From assembly GCA_028768545.1 (NCBI GenBank), contig CP054838.1, positions 2,163,501 to 2,227,500 on the forward strand: 64,000 nucleotides of DNA, read 5' to 3'. The stretch comes from Desulfobacter sp. GTDB taxonomy: Bacteria; Desulfobacterota; Desulfobacteria; Desulfobacterales; Desulfobacteraceae. The translations under genes and the position numbers were made by a program. The first letter of the stretch is position 1. Every line of letters begins with the position of its first letter. Positions 26,163 through 34,599 of the stretch are shown piece by piece. The notes under the pieces were generated by a model. It saw nothing but the letters and a program-made list of their open reading frames with translations. It did not search any database and had not been told where the DNA came from.

Positions 26163-28358
26163 CTATTTTCCTAAGGTATACATCTGGGCAATTTTTTTCT
26201 TTCTTAGGTTTCTGCGAACCAGCACCCCAAGTCCGAACAGGACAACCAGAACAGGCAGTCCTGCAATGTTAAAAGCTTTGATGACACCTTTGGTCAACGC
26301 ACTCGTCTCGGTTAGGGGATTTAAGGTCTGCTGCTTGCTTCTCATCTGGGCGATTTTATCTTCTCCGTTGAGGTGATCCACCACGTTGAGCAGGAATGTG
26401 GCATTGGTGGTTCGTCCCTCGGCATCCAGCATATTATCATGGAGCATCTGGGCACAGCCGAGGACAAATATTTTTGCCGGAGCAGAGGATTCAATCACCC
26501 GGTTCTGGGTTTTTATTTCCTTTAACGCTGTTGAGCTCTGATTTTTTTCTGGGCTTTTCTCATTATCGTCCTGTTCAGGAAGAATCTCTTTTTCGCCGCT
26601 TTCTTTTTCAGGCACAGGCTTTCCCTTGAAATAAGAGGTGAACTTTCCTTCCAAAAGATAGGCCAGGTCATAGGCTGAAAAATCCTCTTTGGCCTCGGGC
26701 GGGGTAATAAATATGGGGTTGAGGTTGATATTCTCTTTCATGAGCCATGATTGGTCTGAGGATTGAAGCAGGGAAACAGCCTTTACCCTTTCTTTGTCCG
26801 TAAATTCGTCCACAAGTGACAAAGGCGATATCTGCATGGCCACAAGGCCCTTGATGTTTTTCATAAACACAGGGTCATTGTTGATGCCTGCGTCTTTGAG
26901 CATGGGCGCAAAGTATATGGGCTGTTCCCCCCCGCCCTGGGATTGGGGTACCTGGTGGGTGTAAGCGCTTTTGTCCATCACATAGGCGGGGTCTATTTTA
27001 AGTCCGTAATGGGCCAGAAGTTTTTCAAGTCCCGTATCAATGGGGATAAATCCCGGGGGCATGCCCATACCCCGGGCAGGGGCCTGTTCCTTAAAGGCAT
27101 CGGAAAAAATGGCCAGATTGGTCCCTTTCATCAAGGCCTGGTCGATCTGGAACAATTCATAGGCGGAAAAGGGCTGGGTGGGTTTGGCAATTACCAGGCA
27201 GTTGAGCCCCTCGGGAATCGTGTCTTTTTCAAGGCTGACCTGTTTTACATTGTAACGGGTTTCCAAAAGCTGATTAAATACATTCAAACCGTTTCCCTGT
27301 CGCCCCTGCATCATGGCCATGCGGTCCGGCCCGAGGGTGGGGGTGCCATGGTCGGAAAGGTACCCGACATCCTTATTAATGCCGATCATCTTTTCCATGA
27401 CAGCAAACAATTCTTCTTCCAGGCCTTGGGGGTCTGCCATCTGGTAGGTGGTCCCGATGATGGGAAGTTCCATGGCCGAGATCAGCGGCAGGTCTTTGGC
27501 TTCGCCCTTGTATTCAACCACCAGTCCTGCAATGCCGGTGCCGGCTGAAATCGATTTTTCCGGGATGGCTGGCCAGCTCATGGCCATGAGGTCATATTTT
27601 TTAGCTGTTTTTTCAAGTTCCTGGCTATCTTTTGGATCCAGACGGGTGAAGTCAAAGATGCCCAGGCTTTTTTTGTTCATCTGCTCTATGGTCCGGGTCA
27701 CGGCACTGCCAAGCCCGGGAAGCTCGGGCAGACCGATCAGGGGGGCAATGGGATTCAGGTCCGAGGAAAGATACATGGTAACCTTGATCTTTTCAGTCTG
27801 GCGGACCAGGGCGGAAACCTTATTGTTGAGTTTTTGAATGGCTGTGGTGAGCTGGTATTCCAGTCCGTTGCTCGAGGTAATGGCCGGGATCTTTTCAATG
27901 AGGTCACCGTGGAGGATGACAAGGCCCATGTAAGCATTTTTGAATTTAAGCTCATCATTTTCCATGACCCTGATCTGGACGGGCTGGATCCCGTAATCTC
28001 GAGCCATGTCCCGGTTCTGGTCAGCCTTGTGGGCGATATCCCCTTCCTGGGATACATTGTAAAAGGTAAAGTTGAAAAAACGACCGGCCTGGGCAGCGTA
28101 CTCCGAGAGCAGGTCTTTGAGATACCGTTCGGTGTTATTGTGGGGGGCAGGCAGGTTTTTGGAGAAAAAAACCTTGATATTCAGTGGTTCGGACAGGGTG
28201 GATACGGCCTGAATGCTTGCATCGGACAGGGAGTACATTCTGTTCTGGGTCAGGTCGGCCCTGAAAAACAGGGTCAGGCCTGCCAGATTGACCAGAACGA
28301 TCACTGCCAGGTATAAGATAAATTTAATATAATAGTCTTTAAGGAAAGGCTTACCCAT
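26163..28358 (-). CDS. GldG-family ABC transporter auxiliary subunit
   Basis: A 731-residue protein with an N-terminal membrane segment (IKFILYLAVIVLVNLAGLTLFF), a large extracytoplasmic region related to GldG, and a C-terminal transmembrane helix (AFNIAGLPVLVVLFGLGVLV) followed by a basic tail RRNLRKKK. Motifs such as FFSKNLPAPHNNTERYL and LNPLTETSALTKG fit the family. In Bacteroidetes, GldA/F/G support gliding and secretion; in proteobacteria the role of this module is unknown. The permease gene ends 9 nt upstream. Confidence 0.85.
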   Translation of the reverse strand: MGKPFLKDYYIKFILYLAVIVLVNLAGLTLFFRADLTQNRMYSLSDASIQAVSTLSEPLNIKVFFSKNLPAPHNNTERYLKDLLSEYAAQAGRFFNFTFYNVSQEGDIAHKADQNRDMARDYGIQPVQIRVMENDELKFKNAYMGLVILHGDLIEKIPAITSSNGLEYQLTTAIQKLNNKVSALVRQTEKIKVTMYLSSDLNPIAPLIGLPELPGLGSAVTRTIEQMNKKSLGIFDFTRLDPKDSQELEKTAKKYDLMAMSWPAIPEKSISAGTGIAGLVVEYKGEAKDLPLISAMELPIIGTTYQMADPQGLEEELFAVMEKMIGINKDVGYLSDHGTPTLGPDRMAMMQGRQGNGLNVFNQLLETRYNVKQVSLEKDTIPEGLNCLVIAKPTQPFSAYELFQIDQALMKGTNLAIFSDAFKEQAPARGMGMPPGFIPIDTGLEKLLAHYGLKIDPAYVMDKSAYTHQVPQSQGGGEQPIYFAPMLKDAGINNDPVFMKNIKGLVAMQISPLSLVDEFTDKERVKAVSLLQSSDQSWLMKENINLNPIFITPPEAKEDFSAYDLAYLLEGKFTSYFKGKPVPEKESGEKEILPEQDDNEKSPEKNQSSTALKEIKTQNRVIESSAPAKIFVLGCAQMLHDNMLDAEGRTTNATFLLNVVDHLNGEDKIAQMRSKQQTLNPLTETSALTKGVIKAFNIAGLPVLVVLFGLGVLVRRNLRKKKIAQMYTLGK

Positions 28359-28367
28359 GGTTACTCC

Positions 28368-29072
28368 TTAGTTCTTTTTTTTCATGGCAATATAGGTTGA
28401 GAAAATAAAAACAAAGCTCACACTGGCAAAGTAGAGGATATCCCTTGAGTCGATAATCCCCTTGGAAATATTGGCAAAGTGGGTATTGGCCCCGAGATAT
28501 TCCAGAACCGGCACCAGTCTTTCGGGAACAAAAAAGAGGATCCGGTCAAAAATGCTGATCGTAAAGCAGAGGGCGCAGCCAATGATAAAGGCGATGATCT
28601 GGTTCCGGGTCAAGGCTGAGGCAAACAGCCCCATGCTGCAATAGGCGGCGGCCAGAAGAATGGCCCCAAGATATCCGCCCAGGACCGGGCCTGGATCCAC
28701 ATTGCCGATGCTTGAAATAAACAAGGGGTAAAACAGGGTGGGAACCAGCATGGCCGCGGTAAATGCCGTGGCTGCCAGGAATTTGCCCAAAGCGATCTGG
28801 GTAAAGGATACCGGCATGGTCAACAGGGTCTCATAGGATCCTACATTTTTTTCCTCGGCAAAAAGCCGCATGGTGATGGCAGGGATAAAAAAGGAAAAAA
28901 TCATGGGCAAAAGGGCGAAAAAGTCCCGGAGATCGGCCCGGCCGTATATAAAAAAGGTGGAAAAGAAAAACCACCCGCTGACAATTAAAAAGAGGGCAAT
29001 CACAATATAGGCAATGGGAGAGATAAAATAATCCTTAAACTCTTTGACGGCAATGGTGTTGATCTGTTTCAT
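28368..29072 (-). CDS. ABC-2 type permease (GldF-like)
   Basis: A 234-residue polytopic membrane protein with about six hydrophobic segments and the ABC-2 pattern MKQINTIAVKEFKDYFISPIA at its start. RLFAEEKNVGSYETLLTMPVS, typical of GldF-like permeases, lies near residue 70. It overlaps the ATPase gene by 4 nt, so ATPase and permease are translationally coupled. It should form the membrane channel of the DUF4340/GldG module. Confidence 0.88.
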   Translation of the reverse strand: MKQINTIAVKEFKDYFISPIAYIVIALFLIVSGWFFFSTFFIYGRADLRDFFALLPMIFSFFIPAITMRLFAEEKNVGSYETLLTMPVSFTQIALGKFLAATAFTAAMLVPTLFYPLFISSIGNVDPGPVLGGYLGAILLAAAYCSMGLFASALTRNQIIAFIIGCALCFTISIFDRILFFVPERLVPVLEYLGANTHFANISKGIIDSRDILYFASVSFVFIFSTYIAMKKKN

Positions 29073-30019
29073 GCTGAGGCGCCCTCCTGTGTCAGTTCCT
29101 GAAAGATTTGTTCAAGGGCCTGGGTATTTTGGAAAAGTTCGGTGATGATCCAGTCGGTCTCTTTGATATTCAGGTATAACGCGGACCGGATATCCTCGTT
29201 GTCAGAACTTAAAATTTCAAAGGAGACATCTTCATTGTTTTGGTCTGCCAGGAATTTGATATTCCAGTTTTTGTCCATGGACACCAACCGTTCCATGGCC
29301 TGGGTTTTATCCGTGCCTTTAAGACTCAGCCTGACACATCCGGCTTTCCGGGCATTGTGTTTGAGGTTTTCAGTACTGTCATCTGCAACTTTTCGGCCTT
29401 TGTTGATAATGGCAATCCTGTTGCAGGTGGCCTCTGCTTCGGAAAGGATATGGGTGGAAAAGATAATGGTCTTTTCCTTGCCGATGCCCCGGATGATATC
29501 CCGGATTTCGGCAATCTGGTTGGGGTCCAGGCCGGAGGTGGGTTCATCCAGAATAAGAATTTCAGGATTCGTCATCATGGCATGGGCAATTCCCACCCGC
29601 TGTTTCAGTCCCTTGGACAGGGTTGCAATGGGCTTGTGCATGATGGATGAAAGCCCGCAGATACGGGCCAGTTGCCTGAACCGTTCCTGTTTTTGGCTCT
29701 GGTCTGTCAGCCCTTTGAGCTTTGCCACATAGTTGAGATAGTCATAGACCAGCATATTATGATACAGCGGGGCTGATTCGGGCAGATACCCGATCAGGGA
29801 TTTGATTTTTAAGGTATCTTTGGGCATTTGCAGCCCCTTGATTCGGATGCTGCCTGAACTTGGGGGGTAATAGCCTGTGAGCATTCTCAATGTTGTGGTT
29901 TTACCTGCACCATTGGGGCCAAGCAGGCCAAGTATTTCTCCGGGCTGGATGGTCAGGCTGATTCCGTCAACAGCACAAAAGTCATTATAATACTTGGTCA
30001 GATTTTGAACATCAATCAA
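29069..30019 (-). CDS. ABC transporter ATPase (GldA-like)
   Basis: Complete nucleotide-binding subunit of 316 residues: Walker A GPNGAGKTTTLRM near residue 34, Q-loop region LIGYLPES, signature LSKGLKQRVGIA near 133, Walker B ILILDEPTSGLDP near 154, and the switch His in FSTHILSEAE near 187. A C-terminal extension of about 100 residues follows, as in GldA/NatA-type ATPases. It energises the permease encoded directly downstream. Confidence 0.93.
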   Translation of the reverse strand: MIDVQNLTKYYNDFCAVDGISLTIQPGEILGLLGPNGAGKTTTLRMLTGYYPPSSGSIRIKGLQMPKDTLKIKSLIGYLPESAPLYHNMLVYDYLNYVAKLKGLTDQSQKQERFRQLARICGLSSIMHKPIATLSKGLKQRVGIAHAMMTNPEILILDEPTSGLDPNQIAEIRDIIRGIGKEKTIIFSTHILSEAEATCNRIAIINKGRKVADDSTENLKHNARKAGCVRLSLKGTDKTQAMERLVSMDKNWNIKFLADQNNEDVSFEILSSDNEDIRSALYLNIKETDWIITELFQNTQALEQIFQELTQEGASA

Positions 30020-30028
30020 TGTCTCCTC

Positions 30029-30604
30029 CTAAAAATCTTCGAGTACTTTGCTTTTTTCCAGGAAATCTTGGACTTCCTGCTGGGTTTTTTCCATGGTTTC
30101 CACCACTTTTTCAAGGCGCCGGCAAAAGGGGTCGTCTGCACCCAGAATCTTTACAGATTCCAAATAAAGGGCTGCAGATTCTTTAAACCGGCTGCCCATG
30201 AGGCGGGCCAGGGTTTTTCTTTCTTTGTGTCTGATTTTTTCGGACTGGATAACGGATTCCAGCTTTTTAATGGAGTACTCCACCAGAGCATCCCGGGGCA
30301 TATTATAGGTTTCCGAGATGGCCGTCAACGCCTCAATGGTTTTACGGCTCAGCACAAAGGTTTTTTGTCTTCTGGGTATTTTTTTAAACTGCCTTACATG
30401 GATGGTCCGGGCCAGCTGGTCCAGGGCTGAATAGTCCTCAATAATATGATCGAACAAAGATTTTTGTTTGATCCCCATGTGGATGGCCACAAGTCCGATG
30501 GCGTCAATGGCTTTTTGGGAGAGCTTAAAGGTTGCCCTGACCGACTGCTTTCCCCGAAGGTCGAACATGGACGGTCCTGACATGGGATCGTTTTGTTTTG
30601 GCAT
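30029..30604 (-). CDS. Putative DNA-binding protein with two ribbon-helix-helix-like motifs
   Basis: I do not recognise the family. From the ATG at 30604, preceded by AAGGAGGAGAC, the product has 191 residues. An upstream ATG at 30643 lacks such a site. Two similar segments follow each other: RATFKLSQKAIDAIGLVAIH...KQKSLFDHIIED (about residues 22-57) and KTFVLSRKTIEALTAISETY...PRDALVEYSIKKL (about 77-113). Each has a short basic strand followed by two helices, the ribbon-helix-helix pattern. The C-terminal third is a charged, probably coiled helix. It is the first gene before the ABC operon (10-nt gap), so a regulator of that operon is plausible. Inference only. Confidence 0.6.
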   Translation of the reverse strand: MPKQNDPMSGPSMFDLRGKQSVRATFKLSQKAIDAIGLVAIHMGIKQKSLFDHIIEDYSALDQLARTIHVRQFKKIPRRQKTFVLSRKTIEALTAISETYNMPRDALVEYSIKKLESVIQSEKIRHKERKTLARLMGSRFKESAALYLESVKILGADDPFCRRLEKVVETMEKTQQEVQDFLEKSKVLEDF

Positions 30605-30682
30605 GTCTCCTCCTTTGCGGGGTGGCTGTATTATTGGCAACATTATGGTGCAATTTAGTAATGAAAATATATTATGTTCAAA

Positions 30683-30711
30683 ATTTTACCCCAAAACATA
30701 GGCAGGATCAA
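30683..30711 (-). promoter_or_regulatory. Candidate sigma-70 promoter of the RHH-ABC operon
   Basis: Minus-strand TTGATC, a 17-bp spacer and TAAAAT, about 80 nt before the ATG at 30604. This is the best match in the intergenic region and fits an operon starting at the RHH gene. Confidence 0.45.
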
Positions 30712-30734
30712 CCTCAAATTTAAGGATGACCAAA

Positions 30735-30870
30735 ATATAATTTTAACGGCGTTGTAAAACGTCTCCACCGACTGCGTTATGGCGCTTGACCAGACACTTG
30801 GCATACTTGGTGTATGTCTTCTTCCCCGGCCAGGCAACATGCCTTGCCCGCGAAGATTTTTACCTGTCCA
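30735..30870. repeat. Structured intergenic sequence, possible interspersed element
   Basis: In the gap between the RHH gene and bioN. It contains AACGCCGT-like and GCAAGGC-like ends when read on the minus strand, similar in order and orientation to the 24222-24311 arm region, with internal hairpin arms around ACTTGGCATACTTGG. No ORF is credible here. Confidence 0.35.
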
Positions 30871-30909
30871 TCGGTTGAATTTTTTACGAGTTCATCAATT
30901 TTTAAGGGG

Positions 30910-31659
30910 CTAAAAGAATAAAAGCAGGAGGAAAAATCCTGATCCCAGTAATAGGGCTAAGGGTTCGTCTCCTGAGGGACAAAACTCAGGATCGGTTCGG
31001 TTCTCAGTATAGCTGCGGGCTTCCATGGCCATGGCCAGGCCGTCTGCGGATTTAAAGGTTTTTCCCAGCAGGGCCAGGCAAAAGACCTGGATCCGCTTGA
31101 GCGGATTTTTTTGTTTTTTGCCGCACCTGGCCTGGATGGTCTGGCCTGTCTCTTGGGCCTGGGCAAGGATCAGCGGGAAAAATCTCAAGGCCAGGCTGAT
31201 GATCATGCCGGCCTGCTTTTCCGGGACCATGGGGACAGGCTTAAGAACCCATTGCACTGCCGCCTTAAGCTCTGAAGGTCGGGTGGTGGATGAAAATATA
31301 ATTCCGATTTCCATGATCAAAAAAAAGCGCGTGGCCACAAGTCCGCCCTGGTTCAGCCCCTGGCGGGTAATGGGATGGCCCCATACCCAAAAAAGGGCCT
31401 GGCCCGGGACAATGGTTCCCCTGACAAGGATGATGATGGCCAGCAGAAGAAAAAAATATTTTAATTGTCCAAACTGCGGACCCATGGGAATTCGGGCATG
31501 GAGAATAAAACAAAAGACCAGAGCCAGGGTGATCAGGCAGCCGGCCCATTGGGCAGAGATGATTCCCATGCTCATATAGGCAAGCACAAAAAGCTTGGAT
31601 CTTGGATCCAGGGTGTGGAAAAGGCTCGTCCCTGATTTGAATTCAAAAAGGTGCGGCAT
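30910..31659 (-). CDS. bioN: Biotin ECF transporter transmembrane subunit BioN (EcfT/CbiQ family)
   Basis: Energy-coupling transmembrane protein of 249 residues with about five hydrophobic segments. It begins HTLDPRSKLFVLAYMSMG, the CbiQ/EcfT start pattern, and carries the coupling-helix motif QARCGKK (an A-R-G-like motif) near residue 177. It overlaps bioM by 17 nt and lies last in birA-bioY-bioM-bioN. This gene order assigns it to the dedicated biotin ECF transporter rather than a shared module. Confidence 0.9.
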   Translation of the reverse strand: MPHLFEFKSGTSLFHTLDPRSKLFVLAYMSMGIISAQWAGCLITLALVFCFILHARIPMGPQFGQLKYFFLLLAIIILVRGTIVPGQALFWVWGHPITRQGLNQGGLVATRFFLIMEIGIIFSSTTRPSELKAAVQWVLKPVPMVPEKQAGMIISLALRFFPLILAQAQETGQTIQARCGKKQKNPLKRIQVFCLALLGKTFKSADGLAMAMEARSYTENRTDPEFCPSGDEPLALLLGSGFFLLLLFF

Positions 31660-32395
31660 CTCTTATTTGCCTTTTGCAGGTACATTGGGGCTTTAGCCCG
31701 AAACGGCCAAGGTCGGCGGCCAAGGTCTGTGCCGGACCCTGGGCTGAAATTTGCCCTTTTTCCATGATCAGCATTTGGTCGGCATGGTCAATGACCAGGT
31801 CCAGGTCATGGGTGGCCATGAGAATGGTTTTTCCCGACTGGTGAAGCGTGGTGATCCTTTGGACAAGATCACAGGTCCCAGGATAGTCCAGGTTGGCAAA
31901 GGGCTCGTCAAATAGAATGATTTGAGGATCCATGACCAGGATACCGGCAATGGTCAGCCGTTTTTTTTCCCCCCCGGACAGGGTGGCAGGATGCCTGTGA
32001 CTGAAGTCCAAAAGGTTGAAGGTTTCAAGCGCCCGGTTTACTTTCTGGGTGATGGCCTTTCGGTCCAGCCCTAAATTTTCAGGTCCAAATGCCACCTCAT
32101 CAAACACAGTCTCCCCTACAATCTGGGTCTCTGCATCCTGAAAGACCATGCCGATGGTCTTCCGGGTGAATTCAATGTCTTTGTAAATGTTTTTTCCATG
32201 GAGCAAAACCTTTCCCCTGTCCGGTTTTAAAAGGCCGTTAAGATGCCGTATCAAGGTGGTTTTTCCCGAACCATTGCCCCCTGCCAGAAGCATAAACTCT
32301 CCTTTGGCAATGGAAAAGGAGATATCTTTTATCCCCTGTTTTTCCGGTCCGTAAAGATGGGTCAGCCCCTGTATTTCAAGAAGAGGAGCGGACAT
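31643..32395 (-). CDS. bioM: Biotin ECF transporter ATPase BioM
   Basis: ABC ATPase of the energy-coupling factor class. From the ATG at 32395 (GAGGA site 5-6 nt upstream) it is 250 residues; another ATG lies 12 nt further up. Walker A is AGGNGSGKTTLIRH near residue 39, Q-loop GMVFQDAETQ near 83, signature LSGGEKKRLTIAG near 135, Walker B IILFDEPFANLD near 155 and switch ATHDLDLV near 190. It drives biotin uptake with BioN and BioY. Confidence 0.92.
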   Translation of the reverse strand: MSAPLLEIQGLTHLYGPEKQGIKDISFSIAKGEFMLLAGGNGSGKTTLIRHLNGLLKPDRGKVLLHGKNIYKDIEFTRKTIGMVFQDAETQIVGETVFDEVAFGPENLGLDRKAITQKVNRALETFNLLDFSHRHPATLSGGEKKRLTIAGILVMDPQIILFDEPFANLDYPGTCDLVQRITTLHQSGKTILMATHDLDLVIDHADQMLIMEKGQISAQGPAQTLAADLGRFGLKPQCTCKRQIRDAAPF

Positions 32396-32921
32396 GATGT
32401 TCCTCACGGATCAAGGGTCTGATTTTTCGGGCAATCAAGGCTGCGGCAACCACCTTGAGGCCGTCTCCGATAAGAAAGGGGAACATGCCTGCGGCCAGGG
32501 CTTTGGACCAGGATATGGCAAAGACCAGTTTCAGCCAGGGCACGCCTGTGGCGTAAATGATCAAAGAGCCTGCGGCCAAGGCAAACATATCTTTTGCCAA
32601 TGTTTTGTTCCCTTTTGCAGACAACAGTCCTGTGACACAGACCGCCGGGAGATACCCCAGAAGATACCCGCATGTGGGGCCGAACAATTTACCCATGCCG
32701 GCCGTGGCCCCGGCAAACACGGGAAGGCCTGCAAGACCGATGACAAGATAGATTCCCACACAGCCCACTCCCCATTTAGGACCGAGGATCAATCCAGCCA
32801 AAAGTACGAACATATTCTGGAGCACAATGGGGACAGGTCCGATGGGGACGGATATAAATGCGCCGCAGGCAATCAGAGCGACAAAAAGGGCCGTGTAAAC
32901 GATGAGGCGGATTTGGGTCAT
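32376..32921 (-). CDS. bioY: Biotin transporter substrate-binding subunit BioY
   Basis: S-component of the biotin ECF transporter, 181 residues with six hydrophobic helices. The family pattern is clear: ISVPIGPVPIVLQNMFVLLAG near residue 23, LGPKWGVGCVGIYLVIGLAGLP near 46, and FPFLIGDGLKVVAAALIA near 148. It overlaps bioM by 20 nt and birA by 4 nt, so all four biotin genes are one operon. Confidence 0.95.
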   Translation of the reverse strand: MTQIRLIVYTALFVALIACGAFISVPIGPVPIVLQNMFVLLAGLILGPKWGVGCVGIYLVIGLAGLPVFAGATAGMGKLFGPTCGYLLGYLPAVCVTGLLSAKGNKTLAKDMFALAAGSLIIYATGVPWLKLVFAISWSKALAAGMFPFLIGDGLKVVAAALIARKIRPLIREEHHVRSSS

Positions 32922-33916
32922 ATGGTGGTATCCTTTGCTGTGTGGAAACAGTCTCCGTAGATGATGGTTTCACGTTTTTTACCTTTGCTCTTTTCATCCA
33001 GGCTCCCTTTGTCCTGGGTCTCAATGGTCAGTCCGCCCTGGTCATCCACACCAACGGCTTTTCCCTCAAGGGTCTGGTTTAAGGTTTCCACCCTGACCCT
33101 TGTGCCTATGGTGGAGGTCCTTTCCCGCCAGAGGGCCATGATCTTAGGGACGTCTACATTTTGGGTCAGCGCTTTAAAATCAATCAGGAATTGGGAGAGG
33201 ATCAGCCGTCTTGAAACAGGTCTTCCCATGGCCTGTTTCAAGGATGTGGCCTCAAAATTTTCTTTGGAGACATCGTTGTTGACATTGATGCCCATGCCAA
33301 TGACCAGAAATTGGATCATGTCTGCCTGGGTTTCCATTTCAGACAAAATTCCTGTCAGTTTCTTTCCTTCAAGCAAAAGGTCATTGGGCCATTTTACCGT
33401 GGTGTTAAGACCTGATAATCGGTTGATGGTTCTGGACAGGCTTAAAGAGGCGGCAAAATTATAAATATAGGCCATGGGCGGGGGCAGGTCAGGTTTGAGA
33501 ATCAGGGTAAACCATAATCCCCCTTTGGCCGAGACCCATTCCCGGTTGAGCCGTCCCCGTCCCCGGGTCTGAATCTCTGCCACGCAGCAGCTGTGATGGG
33601 CTGCACCTTGTCTGGCAAGTGTTTTAGCCGTGTCCATGGTGGATTTGACTTCTGGGTAATAAAAGAGGGTCTTGCGCAGATCCGGTTCAAAACAAAAAGG
33701 GGCAAGCAGATCCTCGGGGGTGGTGAGAACATATCCATTGAAATGACTCTCTATGGGAATGCCAGATAATTTCATGGCCTTGATATGTTTCCAAACCCCG
33801 ACCCGGGAGATGCCTGTTTTTTCTGAAATCCTGACGCCTGAAAGGGTCTTGCCTTTTGCCCTGAACAAGAGTTCAAGGATTTTTGACTGGGTATTGTTTT
33901 TTTGGTTAACCTTCAT
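32918..33916 (-). CDS. birA: Bifunctional biotin--protein ligase / biotin operon repressor BirA
   Basis: Class II BirA, 332 residues. It activates biotin to biotinyl-AMP, transfers it to the biotin carboxyl carrier lysine, and represses biotin genes when the target is saturated. The N-terminal winged helix (SGVRISEKTGISRVGVWKHI, about residues 26-45) marks the repressor class. Catalytic motifs are QTRGRGRLNREW near 115, VKWPNDLLLEGKKLTGIL near 168, and the C-terminal SH3-like domain. The ATG has no Shine-Dalgarno sequence (CCTCCT lies upstream) and sits inside the predicted BirA operator, pointing to autoregulation of the operon. Confidence 0.95.
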   Translation of the reverse strand: MKVNQKNNTQSKILELLFRAKGKTLSGVRISEKTGISRVGVWKHIKAMKLSGIPIESHFNGYVLTTPEDLLAPFCFEPDLRKTLFYYPEVKSTMDTAKTLARQGAAHHSCCVAEIQTRGRGRLNREWVSAKGGLWFTLILKPDLPPPMAYIYNFAASLSLSRTINRLSGLNTTVKWPNDLLLEGKKLTGILSEMETQADMIQFLVIGMGINVNNDVSKENFEATSLKQAMGRPVSRRLILSQFLIDFKALTQNVDVPKIMALWRERTSTIGTRVRVETLNQTLEGKAVGVDDQGGLTIETQDKGSLDEKSKGKKRETIIYGDCFHTAKDTTI

Positions 33917-33935
33917 AGGAGGATATGGTTAACAA
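33903..33935 (-). promoter_or_regulatory. BirA operator overlapping the birA start codon
   Basis: TGGTTAACC, a 15-bp spacer, then GGTTAACAA on the plus strand. The half-sites are inverted and match in 8 of 9 positions. A roughly 9-bp half-site palindrome with a 14-16 bp spacer is the known arrangement of bacterial BirA operators. The birA ATG (33914-33916) falls in the spacer, so binding would also block translation-start DNA. Confidence 0.75.
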
Positions 33936-34062
33936 AAAATCAGCCCCGGGTCAAGTGCGCCTAAAAAGATTCTTTGGGGGGAGGCTGACCCTAAATTTGT
34001 ATTGAACCTTGATCCTGGCTGATTTATAAAAGGGATATTAACCTTGAAAAAAAGAGAGGCCC

Positions 34063-34599
34063 ATGACCTGCATTCGAAAGATTTTACCCAACCTCAAGGA
34101 CTTTAAAGCCTTTTGGAAAAAAGAGGGCCCGTTTAAATTCGCTCTCACCGCCAATGAATACCCCCCGGTTCTCCTGGAACCTGAAGAATGGATTTTCAGC
34201 AATGACAAGATCGCGCTTTTAAAAGAACTGATGCAGTTTTCCAAGTCAAAAATGGCCTTTGTCAAAGCCCCTTTTAACCCTGCCAATAAAGCCATTTTGC
34301 GTCCCTCAAAAATTTGTGAATGGAAAATAAACCATTTTCCCCAAGAGTGGAATTCAATGGTCTGTGACGCCTTTGTTCCTGAGGGTCATCTGACCCATGC
34401 CGTGATGGAAGAACTTGGGGCACAGGGCGGGAAAGAAGACAAGGCAGGGGTTGAGGCGGCTTTTTTTGCCCGGCTTGAACATCAGTTGGAAACCATGGGC
34501 TATCTCTGGCTTTGCCCGGGCGAAAATTCAAAATTTGCCGCAGTAAATGCCTATCTTAAGGAATGGGAACAAGATGAAACAGAGGCCGGGCTTTTTTGA
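34063..34599 (+). CDS. Hypothetical protein
   Basis: Family not recognised. The 178-residue product is soluble, has no signal peptide or transmembrane helix and is rich in Phe, Lys and Trp. AGAGAGG precedes the ATG. It ends with the acidic run KEWEQDETEAGLF. It is transcribed alone on the plus strand between birA and the ATP-grasp gene, with which it is convergent and contiguous. The frame and start look real; no function can be offered. Confidence 0.7.
   Translation: MTCIRKILPNLKDFKAFWKKEGPFKFALTANEYPPVLLEPEEWIFSNDKIALLKELMQFSKSKMAFVKAPFNPANKAILRPSKICEWKINHFPQEWNSMVCDAFVPEGHLTHAVMEELGAQGGKEDKAGVEAAFFARLEHQLETMGYLWLCPGENSKFAAVNAYLKEWEQDETEAGLF

Noticed and set aside
26943..27548. A 201-codon plus-strand ORF opposite the GldG-like gene
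   Set aside because: Antisense to a well-supported gene and without recognisable features.
33917..34000. A 26-codon plus-strand ORF after AGGAGG within the BirA operator region
   Set aside because: The AGGAGG to ATG spacing is only 2 nt and the peptide is unremarkable; the AGGAGG belongs to the operator spacer.
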